Shown here one piece after another: positions 26,985 to 38,500 of a DNA stretch of 64,000 nt. Source of the stretch: Tetrahymena elliotti 4EA (taxonomy: Eukaryota > Ciliophora > Oligohymenophorea > Hymenostomatida > Tetrahymenidae); assembly GCA_000231825.2 (NCBI GenBank), contig JH720297.1, forward strand, positions 1,109,543-1,173,542, in the 5' to 3' direction. The notes beneath the pieces were generated by a model. That model had not been told where the DNA came from. It saw nothing but the letters and a program-made list of their open reading frames with translations, and made no database searches. The position numbers and the translations under genes are program-made. Each line of letters begins with the position of its first letter. The stretch's first letter is position 1.

Positions 26985-27018
26985 AGTACCCTAGGGTACT
27001 ATATATATATATATATAA
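26985..27018. repeat. 16-bp perfect palindrome plus TA run
   Basis: AGTACCCTAGGGTACT is its own reverse complement and abuts a run of TATATA. The GC-containing palindrome stands out in an AT-rich spacer. A fragment with the same CCCTAGG core occurs near 34055. Its role is unknown; it could be a chance palindrome or a protein-binding site. Confidence 0.6.
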
Positions 27019-27044
27019 ATTATATTTATTTACTTAAATTCTTT

Positions 27045-27340
27045 TTAGATCAAACCAAAATTTATATTATTTAATAAAAAAAAACATTCCAAAAATTTAA
27101 TTGAAAAATAAATCAATCTGTAGATTAACATATCAAAAGTAATCACATCTCTATCAACAAACTTAGATAACTTTTCAAGTAAGATTTTTATATCATTATT
27201 TATAATAAAAATGAAATGATTATTCAAATTATTCTTGATAATTTATTATAATTAATATCACCATACTTTCGAATAATATTCTCATAAATAAATTCTAAAA
27301 ACTTATTATTATTTTATTTTTTAAAAAGCATTTATTTAAA
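27045..27340. repeat. Upstream block shared by members 4 and 8, copy 2
   Basis: This aligns with 17640-17900. In this copy the minus strand can be read from about 27227 down to 27045 without any stop even in the standard code, with a VITFDMLIYRLIY stretch. In the other copy the upstream part of this frame is shifted, so coding status is doubtful. Confidence 0.5.
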
Positions 27341-27454
27341 CTTTAAAAGCTTCTAAATTTCCTTATTAAAGAAAAGTTTAATGTCTGCTTATTATTTAAA
27401 CTGAAATTGTTTTCAGTTATTATTTTTATAAATTGATTTTATAAATGAAATAGT

Positions 27455-28006
27455 ATGATTGAAAGTGAGTTGCAATTAAAATAAGAAGATCTATTTGACC
27501 ATTATAATAACTAAATTAATTTCAAAAACGAGAATTTTACAAAATAATAAAAACTTCATTTAGAAGAAATTATTTACTCATAGTAGAAATTATTAAGGAA
27601 AAATGAATAACAATTAAGTAACTTAGAAAGCATAAGACTGGCCAGAAATAATAATATTATTAAGAACTTAATCAAATAATTCTTTAATTATCTTTTGAAG
27701 AAGAAAAACTAGGCTCTTGTTTCAGAGTTTATTTTTAGCAAACCTTATCCATACTGCTAAAAATAAATAAAAAAATATTTCAAACAAATAACTTATAATA
27801 ATTAAAGTTTGGTAAAGTTAATCAAACACGAATAATATGGTAAAGGGCTAGAATATTTTTTAACATTTGATGCAATAGAGTAACTCTAAATAAGTAAAGT
27901 TTAAAACTTAGAAGAACATCTTAGAATGATATTTTTGTTCAAAAAATATTGTGCGAATTAAGATCTATTAGATGATATTAACTTTTACAAAAAGAAATGC
28001 AAATGA
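27455..28006 (+). CDS. YGKGFEYFLTF-family protein, member 8 (KPYPYCQ subfamily)
   Basis: An intronless frame of 183 residues, ATG at 27455, TGA at 28004. It is close to member 4 throughout: leader MIESELQLKQEDLFDHYNN, then NNNIIKNLIKQFFNYLLKK, SEFIFSKPYPYCQKQIKKYF, SLVKLIKHEQYGKGLEYFLT and a DINFYKKKCK end. Many differences from member 4 are synonymous (for example AAC/AAT, TTG/CTA), which argues that both are under selection as proteins. The shared region extends several hundred bases into both flanks. Function unknown. Confidence 0.83.
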
Positions 28007-30560
28007 ATTGTTATGCATTTAAATTAAAAAAAACAAATTTTTAATAAATATTATTTTTTTAAATTATCAAGCATATTTTTATAAATACTGTAAACCTTTA
28101 AAATGGATAACAATAAAAAACACCTTAACTATTTAATCTTCTACTCTATTTATTTTGTATTTTATATATTACAAAAAAAGCATTGAAAAATATTAGCCTT
28201 TAATAATCAAATGTTTTTAATTGATAAAATGTATGTAATATTAATTTTGCTGGATCAGCAATATTTCTAAAGAATCTTATTTACATATTTTTTAAGATGA
28301 ATTTTTTATTTCTTATTATCCTCTCTTCAAATAGACAATTTTTGAATAAATTTTTATTTTTATTTTTTGATTAATAAGTAAATGAAAAGAATATTTGAAA
28401 ATTCGAATGATTTGATTTATTTTTAATTAATATTAGTTACAATAACTGCGAAAGATACAAACAACTTAATTTAGACATTTAATTTAACAAGTATTGAAAA
28501 AAAATTAAATGGATATTTTTAAAAATGATTTTCAGAAACTTAAAAATAAAAATTCAACAAAATAGGTGACTAGGTCGAGATCAAAGAATATTTTTTTTAA
28601 AATAGCTTTAAGATAACTGCTTGAATTTTAAATTAGAAAGTAAAAGAAATTAAAGAAAGCATTACCAATTTATTAGCAGATACATTATGTATTAAGTAAT
28701 ATATTTGATGATCTTTTTGTCTAATATCTATTTTTTGGATCTAATTATATTTTAGATTATTAAATGTTATTGTGAAAATTTAGTAGAATAAAAAACATTT
28801 TTCTATTAATATTTAAAGTAACATTTCTAAATTTTCTATTTTAAGTTGCTAAGCAACAAAATAATTTAAAAATTGAAAGTTTATATAATATGCATTTATT
28901 AGTAAAAGCAAAGATGATTAATTTAATAATCTAGCTAAAAATAGAGTCTACAATTTAAATAAAATTTATTTTTAACAATGTTTTGGAAAAATATTCAATA
29001 ATTATTTTATTTTTATCTTATTTGCTCTTCTGATTATTTTAAATCCATTAACTACAAAAAAGATGCAAGTTATTAAAATTAGTTTGTTTATTGATCTCTT
29101 ATGTGCATAAAAATTTCAATAAATATGGATGTTTATTTCATAAAATCATTTATAAAGAAGATAGAGTAACTTTTCTTTTAATATAATATGGCCTTTGTCA
29201 ATCTTAACAATGTATTATGGCTAATTTTTGAAAATAAATCAACAACATAGATGTCTCCTTAAAAAATAAAAGTTAAAAAAGGAGCTCTCTATCTGGATTA
29301 GATAAAATATCTTATGAATTCTACATATAAAAATATTTTGAAAGCATTAAAAATTGATTTATTTTATATATCACTTGATTTGTTTCAAGATTTAAAAAAT
29401 ATTAATACTTTAAACAAAGTTTTGTTTTACTTAATCTACTTTTATAATAATTAATTTTTGTGTTAAAAACATCAATACTAAACTTATTAAATCATTAAAA
29501 TATTTAGTTCTGTAAATATTTATTTCATAAAACGTTTTTTAAATAAAAATGTTATTATTAAAATTTAAACTTGATACAAATCATTAAATTATAACCAATT
29601 ATTTTACTAATTTAATGAACTGATTAACAAATATTTGATCCAGCAATAATAACTAAATTTCATTTAAAAGAAAAGCAACCTAACAAGTCAATTAATCATT
29701 TATTCTGATATCAAAATGTAAATAATTTTACTAAATATTCTAAATATTTTATTTCTTTTTATTAATTTGTTTATTGTTCAAATTTTTTATTTCTAATGAT
29801 GAATAAAATGAACAAAAAGGGTTACTCAACAATATTCTTTTTAAAATATTTATAAAGTGATTCATAAATTTCTCAGTTCAAAAATTAAAAAAAATGGTTC
29901 TTAAAATGAAGTCAATTCAAAAGTATATTAAATTATTGTTTCATGATAAACTATTTCATAAAAACAAATTTAAACTAATTTCAAAAAAATATTGAAAAAA
30001 TGACAGCTAATTTTAATTTAGATAAAATCAAGCTAGTTTTATACATATGTGATTGTTATTTGTTTTGCGAAATATGAAAAGAAATAATTAATAACTATTT
30101 CTTTAAAAATAATTTTGTTCTAATCGACAAAAAAAACTAAAATTAATTTTGTCTTTTTGAAATAAAAGTTATTTTTCAAAAAAATTTTTAATTTTAATCA
30201 CCTATTTTACTATTGTAAAAGAAGCAAAAAAATGTTTTTAGTAATAATAACAATAATATTTCTAGTAATCTTATCACTAATTAGCAAATAAAAAATAGTT
30301 TGTTTGAAGTAAATTAAAACCATAAGAGACTAAATTTTCTTTAAAAATTAAGATGAAAATTAGTTTTAAGAGTACCTTAAGATTAAAAATTATGACAAGA
30401 TAAACTTGGGTCAGAGTAATTTTAAGGAGGTTGAAAAGCTTCTTATTCATTTTTCTGTAAAAATCATAAAACTATTGAGGTTTAAGATCTCCAATATTTC
30501 AAAACTATTTTTAAATAATCAATTAAAATAAAAGTAAGAGATGATGATGAAGATGAAAAT
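28007..30560. other. Intergenic after member 8
   Basis: AT-rich, no supported gene. About 28540-29600 is a diverged copy of 18950-19700 (downstream of member 4), so the duplication that made members 4 and 8 covers at least 2 kb. Confidence 0.45.
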
Positions 30561-30930
30561 AACAAAAAGAAAATCTAATACAAATTTAAAACTTATAGCC
30601 TTATCATAGTGAATATAACTAAATAATTTTATAAATTTTGAAGTAAAAGGCAAAATCATTAGTGACTGACTGAGTTATTTATTAAAGCCCACCTCATATA
30701 GCCCACGCCATATTCAATTAAGATGGTTAATATATATTTTAATAGAATGAATTGTAATAACTTTTTCTAGATAAAGATTAAAAAGCATGAAGTTGTGGGT
30801 TTGAATATTTTTTTATTTTTGAATCTATTCTCTTTTCAGAGTAAAATGAGGAACATATAAATTATACATTTTTTTTCAAGAAATTCTTGGTAAATCAATA
30901 TTATAATAATGAATAAGCATTTAGATTTCA
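30561..30930 (+). pseudogene. Strongly decayed YGKGFEYFLTF-family copy (member 9)
   Basis: In one frame the family can be followed at low identity: ITKQFYKF, then KAHLIQPTPYSIKMVNIYF, RMNCNNFFQIKIKKHE and a trace of the INIIIMNK end. TGA codons interrupt it after QFYKF and after NHQ, the GKGFEYFLTF core is shifted out of frame (GTGGGTTTGAATATTTTTTTATTTTT is recognisable in the DNA), and the cysteine pair is lost. It represents an older dead copy, more diverged than members 6 and 7. Confidence 0.6.
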
Positions 30931-31345
30931 AAAAAAAAAACAAGAAACAGATGTTATGAGATGAGTTCAAAAAATTATTTGAAAGAGGTACTCTATTTTT
31001 TAACTTTTAAAAATAGTTATTAATCATATTTTTCCCATCTCAAGTACTAAGTTTTAAATGATAATTTAATGTAAATAATATTAAAGGTAAAACAAAAAAT
31101 CAATAACAACCCTTAATCTTATAATTTTAATAAATAAACACTTGGATTTCAAAAAAAAAACAAAAACAGATGTTATTTGTTTGATAAATAAAAAAAATTA
31201 TTTGAAATAGGGACACTATTCTTTAATTTTTAAAAATAGTAATTAATCATATTTTTCCCATCTCACAATATTAAGTTTTAAATGATAATTTAATGTAAAT
31301 AATATTAAAAGTAAAACAAAAAATCAATAACAAGCCTTAATCTTA
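30895..31345. repeat. Tandem duplication, period about 224 bp
   Basis: Two adjacent copies share AAACAGATGTTAT, AATTATTTGAAA, TAATCATATTTTTCCCATCTCA, AAGTTTTAAATGATAATTTA and AAACAAAAAATCAATAACAA. Diverged single copies of the same block occur at about 33400-33480 and 43430-43520, each upstream of another family gene. Confidence 0.75.
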
Positions 31346-31818
31346 ATAATAATTTAATCTTTGTAGTAGAGTTAATTGGAAATTTAACTTTTTATAATTG
31401 AATTAATAAGTTAGTCCTTTGATTCAGCTTTTAAAATTAGCTCAGTTTTTGTTGTATATTTTTATCTTTTTCATAATATACTTATCTGCAAGTTATCAGA
31501 AGCAAGGACAAGTGTTTAAGTCTATATATTTTTATAAAAATTTAAATTATTTATTCAGTATTGTTGCATGATAAATAAAGTGTAAAAATAAGATAAATTA
31601 AATAAATTACATTTGTAAAAATCATAAGAATCAATATCAAAAAACATTAAAGGGTTGTAAATTATATTTGCTTTCAAAAAGGAAGTTATTGTAAGTTGAT
31701 TGGCTCATAAAGCATTTAATTAAATATTCTTACTAACTTTTAAAATTAATAATGTGAAAATAAATCAATCTTTTTTAATTTTTTGAAAGAATTAATTAAT
31801 CTCTTCATCTACTAAGAC

Positions 31819-31841
31819 GAAGGACTAACTAAAGGTGGGGA
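31819..31841 (+). repeat. G-rich motif, left copy of an inverted pair
   Basis: GAAGGACTAAC followed by TAAA and GGTGGGGA. The reverse complement of the same motif lies at 33997-34020, differing by one substitution and a one-base gap. Together they bracket 2.2 kb that contains member 10. The motif is exceptionally G-rich for this genome. Confidence 0.75.
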
Positions 31842-32247
31842 AAAACTTTTCAATTTTATTTCGGCTTCTTAAATTTATGATAAATTTTCTAATTAAGGTA
31901 AGATTAATTATGTAGTGATATACTTGAAAGTACTACATTTTGTTTGAATTCCTTTTTCAAATATCACAGAAATTTATTTAATTTGAACAAAATATTTTGA
32001 AGTGATTTTTTGTAAAATGGTCTAAAATATATACAAAAATAATTTTTAATCACAGTAGATGAAAAAATTAACTTTTTAAAAATCATAGACTGAATGAACA
32101 TTAGCTAATTTTAAAAATAAAAGAGTTGGACTATTCAGAATAAATTTGCTTGATCTTTTCTTTCAATTTAAAAATATAAATAATTTTTTGTTCAAAAACA
32201 AATTAATCAACTGAAATTTCTAAAACATTTGAGCTAGAGAGAGAATC

Positions 32248-32868
32248 ATGGAATCATTTCAGTAACAAAATAGTTTCTTAAAGAAAATTTACTATTCTTA
32301 TAATTATGATAACAATAATAATAGATATCCATTCTCTTCTAAAAAAATTGAAGAAAATATTAGTTTGAAATAGCAATTTTCTTACAAAGGTTTATAAAAG
32401 GAAATACTAAATGCAAATTTTAACAGTTAAAATGAAATAGAAGAAGAAAAAAATTGTGAAAATTTTAACAACTAAGGAGAGTTCTAATTCACTTTTAAAA
32501 CCAATAATTTGATAAAAAATATATTAAAATAATTCTATAAATTTTTAACTAAATAACAAAACTTTTAAGTAGTTTCTGAATTTATCATTAAAAAGCCTTC
32601 TAAATATTCTCAAAAGCTCATTAAAAGATACTTTGATAGAGTGAGCTATAATAACCTTTCCCTTATAAGGATAATAAAGCATTAAAACTATGGTAAGGGC
32701 TTTGAATATTTTTTAACATTTGAAGCAATTGACTATTTGTAAAAAAGCAGAGTAAAGAATATTTAATAGCATGTATAATATATTTATTGCCTAAAAGAGT
32801 GCTGTGCTAATCACGAGTTAATCAGTGAAATTAATTTTTACAAAAAGAATAAAAATTACTCAGTGTGA
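32248..32868 (+). CDS. YGKGFEYFLTF-family protein, member 10 (RYFDR subfamily)
   Basis: An intronless frame of 206 residues, ATG at 32248, TGA at 32866. The leader of about 88 residues starts MESFQQQNSFLKKIYYS. The conserved domain reads NNLIKNILKQFYKFLT, SEFIIKKPSKYSQKLIKRYF, DRVSYNNLSLIRIIKHQNYG, KGFEYFLTFEAI, and ends SEINFYKKNKNYSV. Members 10, 11 and 12 share RYFDR, NNLSLIRIIKHQNYGK and ELISEINFYKKNK and form a third subfamily. The gene sits between two inverted G-rich motifs. Upstream DNA with GGTTCAAAAAC-like and CAACTGAA stretches is shared among the three genes. Function unknown. Confidence 0.85.
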
Positions 32869-34390
32869 ATTAAATAATAAATAAATAAATAATTTAATTT
32901 GCTCAATAGCTTCATGGTAAATTGTATTTTCTTTGCTAATTATTTTATTTATTTTGATGCCTCTATACAATAATAACTATTGCTATTTTTAATACTTTAT
33001 GTTATTTGTCAAAATAATACTCTTCACATGTATACCGATTAATTTATTTAATTTACTAATTCTATTAAAAGTTTATAAGTACTGTTATTAACCTTTTCCT
33101 CATTAGATCTGAAAATAAAAAATTCAGGCATCTATTTATTTTGATGGAATTTTTAAATTGAGCTGAAAAGAAATATTGCCTATTTTGATAATAAAACAAA
33201 TTAATACATCTTATTAAATTTGAATTATTGATGAAATGGAATTAATTGAATTCATTCTTTGATAACTTTTCTTTAAAAAAAGTAACAGCTTAGAATTTAT
33301 AAGAATTTTCTAGATGTCACAAAAGACATGAAACTGATTTTATTTGATGAAATAAAGATCATTTAAAATTGAAGCAGTGTAAATAAATTTATAAAAATAG
33401 TCTTGAATTTTTTTTTCCCATGTCAATTCTAAGTGAAAATTTAATGTAAATAACATCATTCAAGGAAGATAATAAAAAAAATTAGAAGAATTAATCTTCT
33501 GACTTATTTGTGAATATTTGGTAAATGATAATTCAATTTTTATAGAAGTGTCATATAGAAGTTTGAGTTTTCATAATTGAATAAATTGGTTGGCTATTTC
33601 AATTAGATTTTTAAACTAGCTGGGTTTTGTTAATTTCTAATTCTTGATAGTTTACTAATCTGCAAGTTATTTAACCAGTCTCTCAATCTTTGTTTTTTAG
33701 AAAAATTTAAACAAAAATATATGATAAATTCTGTAAAATTTAAAATCAATGTACAACAAAAGAAATTAAATAAATTTAATTTGCAACTAAGGATGAAAAT
33801 CATTCACTATTCAAAAAGATTATAAGGCTTTTAATTAAAAAAATAAGTTATTTGATTGGTTTATCAAGAACTAGATTAAATATTGTTACAAGCTTTTAAA
33901 TCAATAATGTAAAAATCAATCAATCCTATTTAATTTCTTGACATTAATTAATTTTTTTTAAATGAAAATTTAACAGAAATTTAATTTAAAAATCACTCCC
34001 CACCTTTTTGTTAGTCCTTCACAGTAGTGCAAGATTATTCTTATATCTATATACCCTAGGCATATTCTTTTTTATTTAAATTTATGTTTCAAGCTATAAA
34101 ATAATGTAAATAAATTTAATATTTTTCTTTCTTTTAAATACTTCTAAGCTATTGTAATTTATTGATAAAAATATTCAAAAAATTAATTCTAAATTATATA
34201 AGATGAAAACTTTACTTTTAAAATCAGAGGTTCAAAAATAGCAAGCTTTAAAAAACTAAAAAAATTGAATATTAAGAAAAAGCTTGCTTTCTTAATATCT
34301 CTTACAATTTAAAGTTATATAAAATTTTTAGTTCAAAAACTAAATAATCAGCTGTTATTTTTTAACTTTTAATAAAATTTGAGTATTGGT
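32869..34390. other. Intergenic between members 10 and 11
   Basis: About 33400-33960 is a diverged copy of 31050-31800, and both are followed by the G-rich motif but in opposite orientation. A short hairpin (ATATTAAGAAAAAGC paired with GCTTTCTTAATAT) lies at about 34268-34298. No gene seen. Confidence 0.5.
33997..34020 (-). repeat. G-rich motif, right copy of an inverted pair
   Basis: TCCCCACCTTTTTGTTAG followed by TCCTTC, the reverse complement of the motif at 31819-31841. Purine-rich tracts in this inverted arrangement are known to flank the M eliminated sequence of Tetrahymena (A5G5); the likeness in layout is inference, since the sequence is not identical. Confidence 0.7.
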
Positions 34391-34912
34391 ATGACAGAAA
34401 ATTGTCAAAAATAACAAAGTGACTGCTTAGATAAGATGTATTCAGATAAATGTAAGCATGAGATTGACCAAGAGTACTTATCTGCTAAAATAATTGAAGG
34501 TAACATTAGCTTGAAATAGTAATTTGCTCACTAAGTTTTATAAAAAGAAAATTCTTACATTCAAGAATAGATACATGGAGAAAATATTTGTGAAGATGAT
34601 AGCAGCGAAGGAGAGTTTCAATTCGCTTCCAAAACCAACAATTTGATAAAAAACATACTAAAATAATTCTACAAATTTTTAACTAAAAAACAAAACTTAG
34701 AATTAGTTTCTGAAATTATCATTGAAAAACCTTCTCAATATTCTTAAAGGATCATATAAAGATATTTCGATAGAATAAGCTATAACAATCTTTCCCTCAT
34801 AAGAATAATAAAACATTAAAATTATGGTAAATTTTTAAAAGGGTGCTGTGTTAATTAAGAATTAATCAGTGAAATAAATTTTTATAAAAAAAACAAAAGT
34901 TTTTAATAGTGA
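34391..34912 (+). CDS. YGKGFEYFLTF-family protein, member 11, internally deleted
   Basis: An open frame of 173 residues, ATG at 34391, TGA at 34910. It resembles members 10 and 12: domain start NNLIKNILKQFYKFLT, IEKPSQYSQRIIQRYFDR, NNLSLIRIIKHQNYGK, end ELISEINFYKKNK. Directly after NYGK the sequence jumps to FLKGCC, so about 32 codons covering GFEYFLTFEA and the following helix-like segment are missing. The deletion keeps the frame. The core of the domain is gone, so this is either a recently disabled copy or a short variant; the intact frame and ending argue that the loss is young. Confidence 0.72.
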
Positions 34913-35592
34913 ATATAAATCCTGAGTTAATTAATTTGTTAAAAAATTTCAATACAAATTATATTCAGTTTATCAATAATTATCTTCATATTCTCAATAT
35001 TATCCAGCTGATATTTTAAATTTATGAATAAAAAAAAAATCAAAAATGCATCATTATGCTCTCTTTTTCTCTTTATTTCTTCTTTTTTTAAAAATTTTTT
35101 ACATTTCTTTTAATTAACTAATTTTAAAATATTATGAAGAACAATTTCTTTTAAAAAAAATCTTTTTATAAGTATTTTGATTAACTGCTTCTCTAATTTA
35201 AACAAATAAATACTGATATTGAATCAGAAAAATGAATTTGTGGCATTGTTTTAAATTACTCAATTATTTGATAAAATTCAAAAATTCAATTAATTTTATT
35301 AATTAAAAACTACATTATCCAATCAATTTTTGTTTAAATTAATTAAAATAGAAAGCAGTAATTGTAAATTATTTTTAAAAGAGGATTTTATTAGCTTCTC
35401 TTAATCAACAGTGTACCATAGACTGACTATCCAAAAACAGTCAAAATGTGATTTCTTGTAAGTGATTAAATTTTTACTTATTTTACCAGTTATCTAATTC
35501 TGGTAAAAAATATTTACAACTTCTGATATAAATTTTTAATATTATCCATGCTAAAATATATTTTCAGTTTTAACAATTTTTCAAATAAAAAT

Positions 35593-38500
35593 ATGAAAAG
35601 AAACAAAGTTAAACAATATACAAGTATTAAATCTTTAAAGGAAAATTACATTATACATATTTTTAATTATAATAAGCAAATTGAAATTTAAAAAATAAAT
35701 CAAACAATAGAAGAAAGCAAGGAAATAACATATTAATAAATATTAAATAAATTAAATAAAGAAGAAAAACAATCTAAATACCTTTTTAGATTTAGATGAA
35801 AATTTTGCTGAAATATCTTAAGATTTAAACTCTTTCAACTCTAGTGAAAGAGCTAAATTCATCTAAGCATTCTAAAATTCAATGATTCATTAATTAGTAC
35901 CTAATAATCAAATAATAAAGATTAAATAATGATTATTCTTAAAAAATAATACATGCTCAAAAGATGATTATTTTGATTACACTAATATCAAAGATTAGAT
36001 ATATATTACAATAAGATAAATAAATAATAGAAAAGAATTTAGTGAAAGAATTAGATGTCTCGATTACTGATATTGACTTACTGCAAGAAGATTATAATTA
36101 AGATGGTAATAATGGCTAGTAAGTAGAAGAAAAAAAATAAAATATTCTATTCGAATAGAAATTAGTATTATAGATTCAGGTTGATGAAAATTTTGATAAT
36201 AAGAAACTAAAAGGATAATAACCAAAGAAGAATCTTGATTCTCAAAAAATTATAATCCATAATCCATAGAAGCTCACAACAGTATAAGGTAAGAAGATCA
36301 AAGATATATTAAAAAAGGTAAAAAACTAAATTAAAACCTACATAGAATCAATAAATCTACACATTGACAAACTAGAACAAGATGAATAGATGGAGATAGA
36401 ATATTACAGATGTTATGTTAGAAGTTGTTGATTACAGCATAAAGGAATTTAGTCGAGATAAGGAGAAGAGAAAGAGTATTGAGAATAAGTTTGATGAAGA
36501 CCTTGATAAAATAGAAGAATTGAGGTCGGAAAAGGAGATCAACAAGAATAAAAAGAAGTAAGGTCAGTGAATAGAATTTTATGGTGAGGAAGAAAAACAA
36601 AGAAAGAAAAGCCAATAAAGTCGAAAAAATAGCAAGAAGATAGTCCCTTTAGGACAGTGCATGACAATTACGAATAAATATAACTATAAGAATAGCAATT
36701 CAAATTTTTAGAAAACATGGGCAACAAAAGAAGTGATAACACATACCTAGTTAGTGAATGAAATGAACTACTTAAACTTTCTTGATAAGCATATACACCA
36801 CAATAATTGCAGATACCAATTTTCAAGTACAAATATTAGACCTAGCAATGTGTTTGCTACTTCTAGTGCACTTTCTTTGACCAATTCTTTCATATACTAA
36901 AGATGCCACTATACCATGCTTTGAGTGCTATGGTATCATTGATACGATATTTTTCTTTTGGCTCATTTTACTCTCTATTTCTTTCATTATCAATTTTTTG
37001 TTTACCTTCTTTTTAATCAACTACAATCACATTCTCAATGTTTTTCTTCCAGGTTTTGATAACTACAAGATCACAGGGATCATCACTAACTTTTTCTTGA
37101 TTTTTTCTAGTGTGAAGCTAGTTTCCACATAGTTATTTATGTCCCAAATGTCGCTGTTGGATTGCGACAACAAGCCTTACTTTTGCTTGAACTCCATTTG
37201 AGAATTAGATATTTTGCTAGGTAAGTTATATTAATATAGCAAAAATCATGAATTCAAACAGGCCATAAATATTGAAAAATTACTACAAGAAATTGCAACC
37301 CATATAGCTTCTTGTAGGATATTTGAAGACAGAGACATCAACAGCACAATGGCTAATTACTATGATAGCGCTGATCAAAATTTGTCCTTGTAGCAGGCTA
37401 TATCAGGTATGGGTAGTTACAACACAAAGGTTTAGATAGACACACAACTGCAAGATTATGTAAAAATCATTAATCTCAACAACAAAATGCAAAAACAAGG
37501 ACTACCTCTCTAAAAGTTATTTTGAAGCCTCAATAACTAATTATTACAACAAGGCACAGATTGGTGATCTTCTGAAGAATTTGTATGATAAGAGCTAAAT
37601 AAATAATATTATAAGCGTATATCTTACCAAATCAGAATTCTACACAGTTATAGGTGATTTTGTTAGAGAGATATACTTCATATCACAGATGGAAAATTAT
37701 GACATCAAGTCAATTATGCATCTGAAAAAAGATGTAAACATTTATATTACTTTATTCGGTGTGGGAGGTAAGAGTGGTGGGTATGGTAGTGGGAATGAAG
37801 ATCTTTCAATATTAATCAAGACAGCATTGTACCAGTGAAGAAAAAAGATTGAATGAGAAATACAAAATCGAAATTAACCAAGTGACCATGAAACTATTTG
37901 AGTTACAGGTCGTACCATTGGAAAGTACACAGATAATCCTAACATACTTCATCCTCTGATATCAAGTCAAGAATTTTGAAATGTGAGCGAAATCGTTTTT
38001 GCTTGATTAAAAAGACAAAGTCTAATTGAAAGATTATTACATGAAGAATAAGGTTGTAGGGCTAAACATCAGAATAACAAACCAGTTATCACAAATTCAA
38101 TAGGATTTACTTGATGTCAAATCACCATAAACAGTAACAAATTTATATTCCAATTATTGCATAAGGAAGGCATATATCACTGATATTAATTTAGACCAAT
38201 ACTTGTCATTACAACAAAAAGGAAGAATAATATTAGATTCAGCATACTAGATAAGCGACAAGCAAATCAGATCTGATTCACTAAAAAACCAATAAGTTCC
38301 AGTAAATAGTGAATGGTTTATTCATAAAGTACAAGACTGGCATATCAACCCATACGATAGATAAGAAGTATTTCCCCTTTCAAAGGTTGATGGTAAATTT
38401 GATAAAGACATCGACTAGCAATAGATGACAACTGGAGATTGATATCTTTTGTGTTTCATGGCACAATAAGGTAGATTTATTTCTTTCATAAATTTGAAAA

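Larger units (their letters stand above)
26072..27454. other. Intergenic upstream of member 8
   Basis: No supported gene. It contains a perfect 16-bp palindrome AGTACCCTAGGGTACT at 26985-27000, directly followed by a TA dinucleotide run (27000-27018), and the block 27045-27340 shared with the upstream region of member 4. Confidence 0.5.
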
